A stretch of 64,000 bases of DNA from Roseiflexus sp034432635 (GCA_034432635.1 DAOUBK010000061.1:23685-87684), one strand, 5' to 3'. Positions 17,547 to 26,793 are shown, numbered from the stretch's first letter. Numbers and translations: made by a program. Notes: a model not told the origin generated them from the letters alone.

Positions 17547-20500
17547 ATGAGAACTCCGCTGTTTTCGTTCTTTCTTATCATCGGTCTCATGAGCGGGCTG
17601 ATCATGCCCGCCCATGCCCAGGATGATCCGCCAACGCCTGAAGTGTTCGACGATGTAGCAGTGCCTGCATCGGCAGTTCCATCCGATATGCCGGTAATCT
17701 GGGGGGTGGATGCAGACGTAATTGCTGGTCTTGCGCTCCACTCCTCTACCATCTTTTGGGGAGCGCAGCCAGTATCAGCGTGTGCAACTTTCGAGTTTCC
17801 CTCTACCTGCCAGATCCGCAGTCGCACAACCAACGGCGATGTATCATTCAGTTCTCCTCGTATCCTGCACAATGCTGGCAATACCGGACCATTCATCAAA
17901 TCGAACCTCGCCGTTGACAGCACACATGTATACTGGATCGGTAGCGACTTCCAGATCAAACGCCTGCCGCGCAGTGCTACCTCCAGCACGGCGCCAGAGG
18001 TGATAGGAAGCACAACGCACACCACCTCAACCCTGCGCTTTGAGATTGATGTAGACGCCGACTACATCTTCTGGATAGAGAGCAATCCTGTGTCGCAGAT
18101 TTCGGGTCGGTTGTTTCGCATGCCAAAATCGGGTGGTGTAGTACAACTAATGGCCGAGCGTACCATCAGTGACTTCAGGGCAGGGTATTTTGAGAAATTG
18201 CGCGCCGATGGTTCTGGCGGTGCGTACTATGTGTCTACCTTCCTCGGCAGCCTGTTTCATACTGTTCCAGAAGGTGCCGGTTTCACCTTTACCTATTTGC
18301 AAATCTCCGGTGTTGATTCCTATGCTCTCAGCAGTACTCATATCTACTGGGCAGAGAAGCTCACTAACCTCGTTATCAAACGCGCACCGCGCAGCAATCC
18401 CCGCGCTGTTGAGACTCTGGCGAATCGGGGTAACATCGGTACCCCCACAGCACCGGTCATTGCCGTCGATAACCTGAATGTCTACTGGCAAGAGGTGCGT
18501 GGGTCTACTGGCCCTATCTTTCGGCTGGCGTTAAGTGGTGGTACACCAGAGCAGATTACCGATAACCAGAGTACTTCTCTGGCTCTGGTAAGCAACGGTC
18601 GCAATCTCTTCTGGAATAACGGTACCGTATATCGTTTACCGGTCAATGCCTCCACCTGGACTCTCGATCTGGGGGTGAGTGGATTGGAAGTGGTGCAGAC
18701 GGTTCAGAACCCGAACAATGATGTTCCCCTGGTGAGCGGTAAAGAGACCTTTGTGCGTGTCTTTCCGCGCATTCTCAGCAGTTCGCCGTCCAGAACGACG
18801 GTGGATCTGTGGCCGAATGTGCTGCTGTACGGGACGCGCGGTGGCACGCCACTACCCGATTCGCCGCTCGAACCGATGTATTATGCTGGCAATGCGCGTA
18901 GTGTCGGATCGACAACTGATCGTCGTGACATCAACAGTGGCGTCTGGTTCCGCCTACCGGCTTCCTGGACCGATGGCACAGTACAGTTGCGCGCCGTTGT
19001 CAACCCGCGCCGTGTACAGGCCGAGACCAGCTATACTAATAACGAAGTGACACGGCCGGTCTCGTTTGTGCGGAAAGCGCCGATCTGTCTGGACATCAAG
19101 CCGGTCAGCACGGAACGCGGGGTAACCATTTCGTCGTGGCCGCGTGATGAAGGAGCACGGCGCTTCATCCAGTCTTTCTTCGTTCGTGCTGAGCAGTTGT
19201 TACCCACCCATGAACTACGGGTCTTTATGCGTGGCGGTGATCCGTTGCGCAAACCACGCTGGTATCTCTTCGAGAGCGATCCGTTTGGTCTGTCACGCAC
19301 CAATGCCGATAGCGGATGGATGCTCTTCCTGCTCAAGGTCAACACCCTCTTCGATAGCAATCTGTGCGGCGATGGAGGCAGGACTCTGCGCACTGTGATG
19401 GCGCAGGATTTTCCCGAACGTGAGGTCAACGGGATGAATCTTGAAGACACGGTGCTGTTCTTCACCTTCTGGAACCCTGCGGGTAATTTTGCTCAGAATG
19501 TGCCAGGTGGTGGCGTGACCCTGGCGCATGAGATCGGTCATGCATATGGTCGTGGTCACATTAACTGCCCGGTGGGTGTACCCGATGGCGTGGATAGTGG
19601 ATATCCGCATCCAACCTGCCAGCTCGGCACTCCTGGCCCGAATGAGTTTCTCGGCTTCGACTCCGGCCTGAGTCGCAGGTTTGGTCAACCGCCGAGTCTG
19701 CTCTTCCCGGAGACAACCGGCGATCTGATGTCATATGCGCATCATATTCCGCAGCCACGCTGGTCGTCGGATTACACCTGGCGGGGCATATTTGATCGGA
19801 TCAACAATCGCGGTTCGGCGGTTGCTGCCACAGCGATCGATACGGCGACGCCGCAGTCCACCCTCTCGTTCATCGTTACCGGCTTTATTTCGGGTACGGT
19901 GGCCGAGATGCGCGAGTCGTTCCAGCTTCCCGAACCGCTGCTCAGCCAGGTCACGGCTCAGATCAACGCTAGTACAGTAGAAAGCCCGGATTATCGTATT
20001 CGTGCGTTCAACGGTACAACCCTGCTCGCCGAACAACCGTTGCGCATCGCCGAAGCCGACGGCGATCTGGCGCCCGGTACGCCGGAACCGGATCTGATCG
20101 GCTTTTTCCAGCGTCTCGATCTGACTCAGCGTCCTACCCGCATCGAGATTGTGCGCGTGGCCGGCAGCAGCGTCATCGGGAGCCTGAATGTCAGTCCGAA
20201 CCCGCCCTCGGTTACGATTACCGCCCCCACTGCGGGTAGTACAGTCGATCGCACCCTGACCATCAGATGGAACGCGAGTGATCCCGATGGTGGCATTCTC
20301 CATCACATGGTGCGTTACAGCGCCGATAATGGCGCTACCTGGACAGTGATCGCTCAGGGTTTGACTGCCAGTACCCTCAATGGAGATATTGCCAGCCTGC
20401 CGGGTGGCACAGCGCGCGTTCAGGTTATTACTACCGATGGTTTGAACACAGCCATTGCCACGTCTGAGGCGTTCTCGGTGGCGCGCCGTGTGCCGGAGGT

Positions 20501-21332
20501 CTCGATTCTGCCAGAAGGCGGACCTACATTCGCACCAGGAGATACGATCACGCTGCGGAGTCGCGTCTACGATCCGGAAGACGGTTTTCTGAGTGGCGCC
20601 CGGTTGCAGTGGCAGATAAATGGTCCTCTCAGCATCACCGGTGACGGCGAGCGGTTGACTCTGCTCAACCTGCCTCCCGGTACGTACGCGGTGCGGCTCC
20701 GGGCAACCGATAGTGATGGCAACTCCGGCGAGGATATTGCACAGATCACCGTTTCACCCAAGCGTATTATCGACGGCGCAGCGCCGGTTGTCGATGGCTA
20801 CTGCGATGAATCTGCCTACAACACTGATCCGCATTCCGTCTCGCTGCGCTACAACGAAGGGACTGCTTCGGCAACTGTCGGACAGGTGCGCTTCGTGCGC
20901 GCAGGAGATTTCGTGTATGCGTGCTTCAGTGGTCTGCTGCGCGGTACAGGTGGCGCAGAAGCGGTCGTCCTGAAATTCGATATTAACAACAGCGCCGATT
21001 CCGTCCAGCAGCCCGATGACATCATCTTTGTGCTGCAACGGGATGGTCGCGCCCTCAGTGGACGCGGCAACGGTAGCACGTCCACCGTGATCGATCCTGT
21101 CACCCAGGGGATGATCGGCGCTGTTAGCGCGACAGATACAAGCTGGAGTGCCGAGATGCAGATCGAGGCTGCCCGGCTGGGTGGGTGGAACAAACTGGTA
21201 CGCATGCTGGTTGCCCATGATCCGGGTGCATCTTGGCCGCGCGGCAGCGTTGCGTACGAGCCGGGTCGCTGGGGATTGACAATGCTGGGAGAGGTCAGTT
21301 ATCGGGTGAACCTGCCGCTGATCGTGAGATAA
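17547..21332 (+). CDS. secreted multidomain zinc metalloprotease
   Basis: The 1261-residue protein starts at ATG 17547, with GGGAGGTG seven bases upstream. A signal peptide follows (MRTPLFSFFLIIGLMSGLIM, cleavage after AHA). Residues about 40-370 look like a beta-propeller of repeats with Y-W motifs (VYWIGSD, IFWIES, IYWAEK, VYWQEV, LFWNNG). A CARDB-like beta domain follows. A zincin site HEIGHAYGRGH has His661, His665 and His671, flanked by further Cys residues (INCP, HPTCQ). After it come a fibronectin/Ig-like domain, a PKD-like domain (LPPGTYAVRLRATDSDGNSG) and a C-terminal CBM9-like domain (IDGAAPVVDGYCDESAY). It is likely an extracellular or surface protease. GC content is lower than neighbours at the 5' end. 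A strong terminator follows. Confidence 0.82.
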   Translation: MRTPLFSFFLIIGLMSGLIMPAHAQDDPPTPEVFDDVAVPASAVPSDMPVIWGVDADVIAGLALHSSTIFWGAQPVSACATFEFPSTCQIRSRTTNGDVSFSSPRILHNAGNTGPFIKSNLAVDSTHVYWIGSDFQIKRLPRSATSSTAPEVIGSTTHTTSTLRFEIDVDADYIFWIESNPVSQISGRLFRMPKSGGVVQLMAERTISDFRAGYFEKLRADGSGGAYYVSTFLGSLFHTVPEGAGFTFTYLQISGVDSYALSSTHIYWAEKLTNLVIKRAPRSNPRAVETLANRGNIGTPTAPVIAVDNLNVYWQEVRGSTGPIFRLALSGGTPEQITDNQSTSLALVSNGRNLFWNNGTVYRLPVNASTWTLDLGVSGLEVVQTVQNPNNDVPLVSGKETFVRVFPRILSSSPSRTTVDLWPNVLLYGTRGGTPLPDSPLEPMYYAGNARSVGSTTDRRDINSGVWFRLPASWTDGTVQLRAVVNPRRVQAETSYTNNEVTRPVSFVRKAPICLDIKPVSTERGVTISSWPRDEGARRFIQSFFVRAEQLLPTHELRVFMRGGDPLRKPRWYLFESDPFGLSRTNADSGWMLFLLKVNTLFDSNLCGDGGRTLRTVMAQDFPEREVNGMNLEDTVLFFTFWNPAGNFAQNVPGGGVTLAHEIGHAYGRGHINCPVGVPDGVDSGYPHPTCQLGTPGPNEFLGFDSGLSRRFGQPPSLLFPETTGDLMSYAHHIPQPRWSSDYTWRGIFDRINNRGSAVAATAIDTATPQSTLSFIVTGFISGTVAEMRESFQLPEPLLSQVTAQINASTVESPDYRIRAFNGTTLLAEQPLRIAEADGDLAPGTPEPDLIGFFQRLDLTQRPTRIEIVRVAGSSVIGSLNVSPNPPSVTITAPTAGSTVDRTLTIRWNASDPDGGILHHMVRYSADNGATWTVIAQGLTASTLNGDIASLPGGTARVQVITTDGLNTAIATSEAFSVARRVPEVSILPEGGPTFAPGDTITLRSRVYDPEDGFLSGARLQWQINGPLSITGDGERLTLLNLPPGTYAVRLRATDSDGNSGEDIAQITVSPKRIIDGAAPVVDGYCDESAYNTDPHSVSLRYNEGTASATVGQVRFVRAGDFVYACFSGLLRGTGGAEAVVLKFDINNSADSVQQPDDIIFVLQRDGRALSGRGNGSTSTVIDPVTQGMIGAVSATDTSWSAEMQIEAARLGGWNKLVRMLVAHDPGASWPRGSVAYEPGRWGLTMLGEVSYRVNLPLIVR

Positions 21333-21344
21333 AGTGTCTTTCAC

Positions 21345-21372
21345 GGGAAGAGGTGTTGCTGCACCTCTTCCC
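21345..21372 (+). terminator. terminator hairpin after the metalloprotease gene
   Basis: GGGAAGAGGTG (21345-21355) and CACCTCTTCCC (21362-21372) pair perfectly around TTGCTG. A T-containing run follows (TGCTGATATTT). It starts 13 bases after the stop codon. Confidence 0.7.
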
Positions 21373-21435
21373 TGCTGATATTTCACCGCTTGCTGGGATG
21401 AGGGTCAATACAGTATCGCCATATAGAGGACAGCA

Positions 21436-21951
21436 ATGAATGTGAAAGTACGTTTCACTCGACGTTTCAACGACCTTCTAGTTGGACCAATTATGCTTGC
21501 TATCGGATTGGGTCTCCTGTTTCTGGGATTGCAGTGGCGCGCCTCCACCCAGAATCAGATCGCCGCAATGATCCCGGCAGACGGCACGGTCGTCGAAGTC
21601 GTTTCCCGTACCAGCACTTCGGGTGGTGAGCGCAGGACGTTCTTCTATCCGGTCGTGGAGTTCCGCACGGTTGATGGAGAAAGCATTCGCTTCGAGAGCA
21701 GCATCGGCAGCAATCCGGCGGCGTACCGCGTCGGCGATACAGTCAAGGTGCTCTACGACCCGCAAACGCCGCAGTCGGCATTGATCGATTCGTGGGAAGT
21801 CTGGATGCCGTCAGGTCTTGCGATTGGGATTGGAGGCTTTTTTGCGCTGATGGGCGCCCTCGTCCTTCTCAATGCGCTGGCGTTTCTGCTGAAATGGGGA
21901 GGATTGCTCGGACTACTCGGCATCATTCTGCTGCGGCAGAGACGCAAATAG
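21436..21951 (+). CDS. DUF3592 domain membrane protein
   Basis: The 171-residue protein has a hydrophobic N-terminal segment (about 15-32, PIMLAIGLGLLFLGL). An extracytoplasmic beta domain follows: DGTVVEVVSRTSTSGG, then FFYPVVEFRTVDGESIRFESSIGSNP and YRVGDTVKVLYDPQTPQSALIDSW. Two close hydrophobic segments end the protein (about 128-150 and 153-165), with a basic C terminus RQRRK. The pattern fits DUF3592. Function is unknown. It stands alone between a terminator and a gene-poor stretch; the weak upstream AGAGGACAGCA can serve as a ribosome site. Confidence 0.8.
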   Translation: MNVKVRFTRRFNDLLVGPIMLAIGLGLLFLGLQWRASTQNQIAAMIPADGTVVEVVSRTSTSGGERRTFFYPVVEFRTVDGESIRFESSIGSNPAAYRVGDTVKVLYDPQTPQSALIDSWEVWMPSGLAIGIGGFFALMGALVLLNALAFLLKWGGLLGLLGIILLRQRRK

Positions 21952-22334
21952 CGCGTGATACGTCCGGGATGGCGCCGGTCATCGGTCATTCTGCATGGGT
22001 ATTGTCACCAGGATGCGGGGAGCGCTCCAATGCCGGTTTCCGGTCACCGTTCATATGATTCATCCCCGCAAGATTCCTGGAGACGGTGAGTGCAGCGTGA
22101 ATTGCAGGATATCGGTCAGGTTCTGCAAAGCGGTGATCTGATGTATTCTGCTCAGTATAAAGCCTCTTCGCTGCACGCCGGGGGCGCAGCGGCGCTGCGC
22201 CCTGCGCCGTTCAGGATGGTTCAGGCTGCGTGTGTGATGGAGAGCACCGGTGGACAGTGCAAAACGTCGTGCGACTCTGCCTGAGTATACCTGAAGGCAG
22301 GCATCGATGCCATGATGCTTCGTATGCCTGATCC
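21952..22334. other. gene-free spacer with one strong palindrome
   Basis: The 383 bases lie between the DUF3592 gene and the convergent SH3 lipoprotein gene. Short frames exist but none shows a family pattern. A perfect inverted repeat GGGCGCAGC-GGC-GCTGCGCCC is at 22182-22202. Nothing else is recognisable. Confidence 0.45.
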
Positions 22335-23138
22335 TTACGGCGTACCACCGGGCGGCGTCGGCAGCGCGATGTCGGGGTTGACCGGAACCTGCGCCGCAGT
22401 TTCGGGCGGTACGCTCAGGAGCGCGGCGCTCACCCATCCGGCGACCCCGCGTACCGTCAGCACCAGATACCAGCGACCATTGTCACTGCGTCCGAGGAGT
22501 TGCACCTCTTCGCCCTGGTTCACCCGATCAATCGGTGAGGCGCTTACGTTCGGATCGGCGCGCACATTGCCGGGGTTTGCCACTGTGCCACGCAGCGACG
22601 ACACGATCGGCACCGGCGGGTAGGTGGGTGTCGGGGTTGGCGACGCTTCGGTGTCAGGGGTTGGCGAGGAAACGGGTGTTGCAGTCGGTGTCGGGCTTGG
22701 CGTTGGTGTGGCAGTTGGCGGAGCAACCGTCGGCAAACCGGGTATCGGTGACGGTTGCAGGTAGAGCGGCTCCTCTGTGGGCCCGGTTGTGGCAGTCGGT
22801 GTCGTGTCGGTCGCCGTTGGTGTGACAGTGTCTCCTGCGACAGATTCGACGGCTGTTGGCGCGGGTTGCGTGGCAACCGGCGTGGCTTCGGCGGCGGGTG
22901 GTGTTTCCGGCGTGGGTTGCGCGGCAGCCGGTGTGGCTTCGGTGGTGGATGCCGTTTCCGGCGTGGGTTGCACGGCAACCGGCGTGGCTTCAGTGGCAGA
23001 CGTCTGGGGCATGGAGGGAAGCGTCGGCTGTTCGACCGTGGGAGAAGTGCCGCCGATCCACGGCAACGGCAACCCGGCGCATCCTGTCAGCGCCAGAAGA
23101 AGAGCAGCGATCCAGATAACAGGTCGTATGTTCCGCAT
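22335..23138 (-). CDS. lipoprotein with Thr/Pro-rich linker and C-terminal bacterial SH3 domain
   Basis: The 267-residue protein starts at ATG 23138 (AAGGCAAG upstream). Its lipoprotein signal is MRNIRPVIWIAALLLALTGC, with lipidated Cys20. About 150 residues of Ala/Thr/Pro-rich spacer follow, including repeats of the type ATPVAVQPTPE. The C-terminal SH3b domain (about 185-255) contains NVRADPNVSASPIDRVNQG and GRWYLV, then GVAGWVSAALL. SH3b domains bind peptidoglycan or other envelope ligands, so this is probably a surface-tethered wall-binding protein. The longer upstream frame runs into the heptamer repeat and is not used. Confidence 0.8.
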   Translation of the reverse strand: MRNIRPVIWIAALLLALTGCAGLPLPWIGGTSPTVEQPTLPSMPQTSATEATPVAVQPTPETASTTEATPAAAQPTPETPPAAEATPVATQPAPTAVESVAGDTVTPTATDTTPTATTGPTEEPLYLQPSPIPGLPTVAPPTATPTPSPTPTATPVSSPTPDTEASPTPTPTYPPVPIVSSLRGTVANPGNVRADPNVSASPIDRVNQGEEVQLLGRSDNGRWYLVLTVRGVAGWVSAALLSVPPETAAQVPVNPDIALPTPPGGTP

Positions 23139-23205
23139 CGATCTTGCCTTGCGGTCAGGGTGTCTGAGAACTGAGAACCGGGAACCAGGGAACCTGGGGT
23201 CAGGG

Positions 23206-23364
23206 TTCAAACGTTCAACGTTCAATATCCAAACGCCCAACGTTCAACATTCAACGTCCAACGCCCGACATTCAACATCCAAACGTCCAACGTTCAACGC
23301 CCAACGTTCAACGTTCAATATCCAAACGTCCAACATCCAACGTTCAACGTTCAACGTCCGACAT
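23206..23364. repeat. tandem heptamer repeat (TTCAACG / YCCAACG)
   Basis: About 22 consecutive units of 7 bases, some with one extra A (TCCAAACG), vary between TTCAACG, TCCAACG, CCCAACG, TTCAACA and TTCAATA. The array sits between the SH3 lipoprotein start and the Memo-gene stop. There are no spacers, so it is not a CRISPR array. Because 7 is not a multiple of 3, all frames stay open across it and spurious ORFs appear. Short copies occur near 30870-30890 and at the end of the thiamine pyrophosphokinase gene. Confidence 0.85.
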
Positions 23365-24594
23365 TTACCCAAACACCATCCCACAGATCGACACGACTGA
23401 CGTTCCCTCGTCATCAGCCGGGCAGTGTGCATAGCCCACCAGTTCGCCTTCGACTGCGCCCATCAACCGGAGCGCCACGTAGGTCGGCGGCCAACCGCAG
23501 ATATTCTGGCGATTACCCGTTGCAGCAATGACCCGGAAGAAACCATCGGCATCACCGGCGTGCATACGGTCGATCACCTGTTCATCCGAATCACGAAGCG
23601 CTGCTTTGTCGGATGCGCTCAACGGTGCACCGCCGAAAGCCGGACCGACGTGCGACATATCGCCGGAGATAACCACCAGCGCGCGCCGCGCCTCCAGCAC
23701 CTGACGCAACGTTGCGATTAGCGCATCGAGACGCGGGTCGGTCGCCGGGTCTTCGCCGCCGATGTAGCGCGCAAAGGAACCAACCAGAATGGGAATGACC
23801 GGACATGGGGGTGTGCCACGCACATACTGCAACCATACTGCCGCCAGTTCGAGTGAATGTTCGACACGATGGTACAACTCGCCGGCAAATGCTGCCTCTT
23901 CACCAATGGCGTTTGCCAGCGCATCGACAATGGCGGTATCGGTGGGCAACACACCGAACGGTGTTGCGTAGCGCTGGTGCGTGAGTGTAATCGGTTCAGG
24001 GCTGTAGTGGTCTGTACCGATCAGGATCACAATCTCAGCGGCGCGTACCATGTCTGCCGCCCGTTGCCACACCTGCGCATACACCCGCCCGCCACGCTCA
24101 TAGTCGATATGTGGACTGAGCACGCCGCGACCGGTCGGCGGCGCCGGGGTCACCTGACCAGCCGCAGCGACATAGCCATCGAGCAACCGCCGGAGTTCCA
24201 CCGGATCAGCGGGATACGACTGCCCGGCAAGCGCCGGTTGACGGAACGGTGCGGCGCGATAGTCAGCCAGCGCACATGCCTGCGCCGTCTTGAAGCGCAG
24301 ATTATCCAGCAGCAGCGCCTCGTCCAATGCATCGACCAGATTGTTCACCAGCGACACATCGACCGGTAAGCCGAAGATGGAGCGCAACTTACCGGCAATT
24401 GCCGTGCGGTTGTGCTTTCCATCGCAGAACAACAGTGCCGGACCGAGACCGTGTGAGATCACCAGGAAGCGATCCGAAATCTGGAGCGGATCGCGCAGCA
24501 ACAGCGACGGTTGACCGTCGTGCATAACCTGGCGAATATCAATGGCGCGCAGTTTCGGATATTGCTCAGAGGGAAGCAGCATAGCGCAGTTCAT
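23365..24594 (-). CDS. Memo-family protein (AmmeMemoRadiSam system protein B-like) with N-terminal extra domain
   Basis: The 409-residue protein has a C-terminal Memo domain from about residue 115. Conserved ligand positions are SPHIDY, GTDHYSP, VEHSLE and ISGDMSHVGP. Memo proteins resemble extradiol dioxygenases; the archetypal operon pairs them with AMMECR1 and a radical-SAM enzyme, but neither is in this window. The first 105 residues form a separate alpha/beta region (LLLRDPLQISDRFLVISHG, then CDGKHNRTAIAGKL). It resembles a PqqD-like winged helix, which is inference. The gene overlaps the DegT aminotransferase stop by about 29 bases and is therefore co-transcribed. ATG 24582 is an alternative start. 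Activity is unknown. Confidence 0.82.
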   Translation of the reverse strand: MNCAMLLPSEQYPKLRAIDIRQVMHDGQPSLLLRDPLQISDRFLVISHGLGPALLFCDGKHNRTAIAGKLRSIFGLPVDVSLVNNLVDALDEALLLDNLRFKTAQACALADYRAAPFRQPALAGQSYPADPVELRRLLDGYVAAAGQVTPAPPTGRGVLSPHIDYERGGRVYAQVWQRAADMVRAAEIVILIGTDHYSPEPITLTHQRYATPFGVLPTDTAIVDALANAIGEEAAFAGELYHRVEHSLELAAVWLQYVRGTPPCPVIPILVGSFARYIGGEDPATDPRLDALIATLRQVLEARRALVVISGDMSHVGPAFGGAPLSASDKAALRDSDEQVIDRMHAGDADGFFRVIAATGNRQNICGWPPTYVALRLMGAVEGELVGYAHCPADDEGTSVVSICGMVFG

Positions 24595-25759
24595 CCCGAT
24601 GATCGCGGATTTTGATTACCGCAGCGGCAACATCGTCCATCTCTTCTGGTTCGGCAAGCAGGAGCCACTGCGGCAGCCAGATCGCCTCACGACACGCCCG
24701 CTCGGCATTCGGGCAATGAGTAGCGCGCGCGAACTCCGCCCTCAGCGATGGTTGCCGGTAGATCGGGAAGGGATATCCGGTCGAACACGGAATACCTTCG
24801 GCTTCCAGCGCCTGTTCGAACCGATCGCGTGGCACGCCAAAGGCGTGTTCATCGTAGCGCACCATGTAGAGATGAAAGGCGTGCCGATCCGCGCGTTCGT
24901 CCCAGCGCATCGGCTGAATGCCTTCAACATCGGCGAAGAACGCATTCAGACGCCGCGCACATGCCATTCGCCGGTCGGTCTGTTCGTCGAGACGTTCCAG
25001 TTGCGCCAGAAGAACTGCTGCCTGCCAGGCAGAGAGCCGCATATTGCTTCCCAGGTTGGGGTGCTCATACCAGGCGCCGCCGATCGCGCGCCCCTGGTTG
25101 ACCCGGCTGCGAATGGCATCGGCGAGCATCCGGTCGTTCGTCGTCAGCGTACCACCCTCACCGGCAGTCATATTCTTGCTGCTCTGGAAACTAAACGATC
25201 CGACATCGCCGAGCGATCCGCACATCCGACCGCGCCACGATGCACCGTGTGCGTGAGCGGCATCCTCGATCAGGATCAGACCGTGGCGTTGCGCCAGCGC
25301 TGTCAGGCGATCCATATCCGCCGCCTGACCGGCGAAGTGAACTGGAATGATTGCCCGTGTGCGCGACGTTATTGCGGCTTCTGCCGCCGCCGGATCGAGG
25401 TTGTAAGTATCCGCCTCGATGTCGGCGAAGACCGGCGTTGCGCCAACCAAGCGTACCGCTGATGCAGTGGCGATGAAGGTGTACGGCGGAACGATCACCT
25501 CATCGCCGCGACCGATGCCGGTCGCCATGAGCGCCGCTACCAGCGTCTGCGTGCCGTTGACGGCTGCAATGCCGAAGGCGGCGCCGTGGTGTTGCGCGAA
25601 CGCACGCTCGAACTCTTCCACCACCGGCGCAAAACCGCCCCAATCGTCGCTGTGGAGCACATCGAGCACCCGCTGCTCTTCCCGTGCATCCCACTGTGGC
25701 CAGCGGGGCCAGGGGCGGCTGCGCACCGATGCGCCTCCGTTGATTGCAAGTTTCGCCAT
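24566..25759 (-). CDS. DegT/DnrJ/EryC1/StrS-family PLP aminotransferase
   Basis: The 397-residue enzyme starts at ATG 25759, with GGAAGGG seven bases upstream. It has the fold-type I features of sugar and aminocyclitol aminotransferases. IEDAAHAHGA contains Asp166, which holds the pyridine nitrogen, and SFQSSKNMTAGEGG contains Lys195, the internal aldimine. The N terminus LAINGGASVRSRPWPRWP is like the AHBA-synthase/StrS subgroup. The usual reaction is transfer of an amino group to a keto sugar or cyclitol. The Memo-family gene overlaps its 3' end; no sugar-nucleotide pathway gene is adjacent. The exact substrate is unknown. Confidence 0.87.
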   Translation of the reverse strand: MAKLAINGGASVRSRPWPRWPQWDAREEQRVLDVLHSDDWGGFAPVVEEFERAFAQHHGAAFGIAAVNGTQTLVAALMATGIGRGDEVIVPPYTFIATASAVRLVGATPVFADIEADTYNLDPAAAEAAITSRTRAIIPVHFAGQAADMDRLTALAQRHGLILIEDAAHAHGASWRGRMCGSLGDVGSFSFQSSKNMTAGEGGTLTTNDRMLADAIRSRVNQGRAIGGAWYEHPNLGSNMRLSAWQAAVLLAQLERLDEQTDRRMACARRLNAFFADVEGIQPMRWDERADRHAFHLYMVRYDEHAFGVPRDRFEQALEAEGIPCSTGYPFPIYRQPSLRAEFARATHCPNAERACREAIWLPQWLLLAEPEEMDDVAAAVIKIRDHRDELRYAASL

Positions 25760-25903
25760 ACCGCCCTTCCAGATGCCGTCAGAACGCGATGAAACACCAG
25801 TGCAAAGTAGCATAGCAATCGCTACTTGTCAATCACCAACACCGGCTTTTCCTGCATGCAACACCAGCAAATCACCAGTGGATCGCACCGACAGACGAAA
25901 AGA

Positions 25904-25934
25904 ACAACACGTCGGTTTCTGACCGACGTGTTGT
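25904..25934 (-). terminator. terminator of the SGNH hydrolase gene
   Basis: A perfect 13-bp stem (ACAACACGTCGGT / ACCGACGTGTTGT) surrounds a 5-base loop. On the minus strand it is followed by TCTTTTC. It lies 62 bases downstream of the SGNH hydrolase stop and upstream of the aminotransferase. Confidence 0.7.
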
Positions 25935-25995
25935 GTGAATTCGGAGAAGGCGACTGCCTTCATCCGTCCTTTATCCGACGCTCATCTGGCAACCA

Positions 25996-26793
25996 TCATG
26001 CACACATCCAGGGCAGCACCATCGCCGGTTCGTACCCCAGCGCCCTCAGCCGCCCGGCAATGACGGCGTGACCGGCTGCATTCGGGTGATAGCCGTCGAA
26101 TGAGAGATACAGTGAGGGCTGCTGAGGAGCGGTATAACTGCCATTGAACGCGGTGTAAACATTGGCGACCCTGACCCCGCATCCGGTCGCGTGAATGATA
26201 TCGTTCGCCTGCTTGAGATATGGCAGTAACACCGGCAGGCGACCGCTGGCAGCGTCCTGGACAACGAACGGGTAGTACAGATCCATCGTGCGATAGACCG
26301 TTGGACGACCGCTGCGCAATCTTACAATTTCGCCCACGATAGCGCTCCAGTTGCCCCTGAAAGTTTCTACTGCGCTACGCAGACACTCCTGATTGTCCGA
26401 ACCGCCACACGTACCGGCGATATACCGATCGCGGGCGTGCAAGAGGTCATTGCCGCCAATATCCCACGTCACGACCTGCGCCGATGCGACCGACAGACGG
26501 AATAGCCAGCGACTGCGCAGTGCAGCCAGCAGGTCGCTGCTCGTCCATCCAGGTACGCTGAGATTGATCAACGAAACCGTCGCGCCGGTGTCGGCAGCCA
26601 GTGCTGCCCCGTACCGGTACACATATCCTCCACGACTGAAATCCCACAGTCCGAATCCGAGCGAGTTGCCCAACGCAACATACGTGATCCGGGGTGACAA
26701 TACGGTGACACTCGCCTGAGCTGGCACCGCCGGAACGAAGAATGTCAGCGCGATCAACACCAGGACGAAGAGAAGCACACGTTTGAGCAGCAT
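25996..26793 (-). CDS. secreted SGNH/GDSL-type hydrolase
   Basis: The 265-residue protein has a signal peptide (LLKRVLLFVLVLIALTFFV, cleavage after AQA near residue 27). Its SGNH blocks are GNSLG with Ser44 (Asn replaces the Asp of GDSL), the glycine block (VPGW), GGND in WDIGGNDLL, and DGYHPNAAGH with Asp233 and His236. These enzymes are extracellular lipases or esterases. GGAAGGAAG lies before the start ATG. It is monocistronic with a clear terminator. Substrate unknown. Confidence 0.85.
   Translation of the reverse strand: MLLKRVLLFVLVLIALTFFVPAVPAQASVTVLSPRITYVALGNSLGFGLWDFSRGGYVYRYGAALAADTGATVSLINLSVPGWTSSDLLAALRSRWLFRLSVASAQVVTWDIGGNDLLHARDRYIAGTCGGSDNQECLRSAVETFRGNWSAIVGEIVRLRSGRPTVYRTMDLYYPFVVQDAASGRLPVLLPYLKQANDIIHATGCGVRVANVYTAFNGSYTAPQQPSLYLSFDGYHPNAAGHAVIAGRLRALGYEPAMVLPWMCA

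Noticed and set aside
23206..23364. Possible CRISPR array
   Set aside because: Units are 7-8 bases, contiguous, degenerate and without spacers; no cas genes are in the window.
23244..23432. Open frames on both strands across the heptamer repeat
   Set aside because: They arise because 7-base units keep every frame open; no start signal or family pattern is present.
24542..25462. 306-residue plus-strand frame
   Set aside because: Antisense to the DegT aminotransferase gene.
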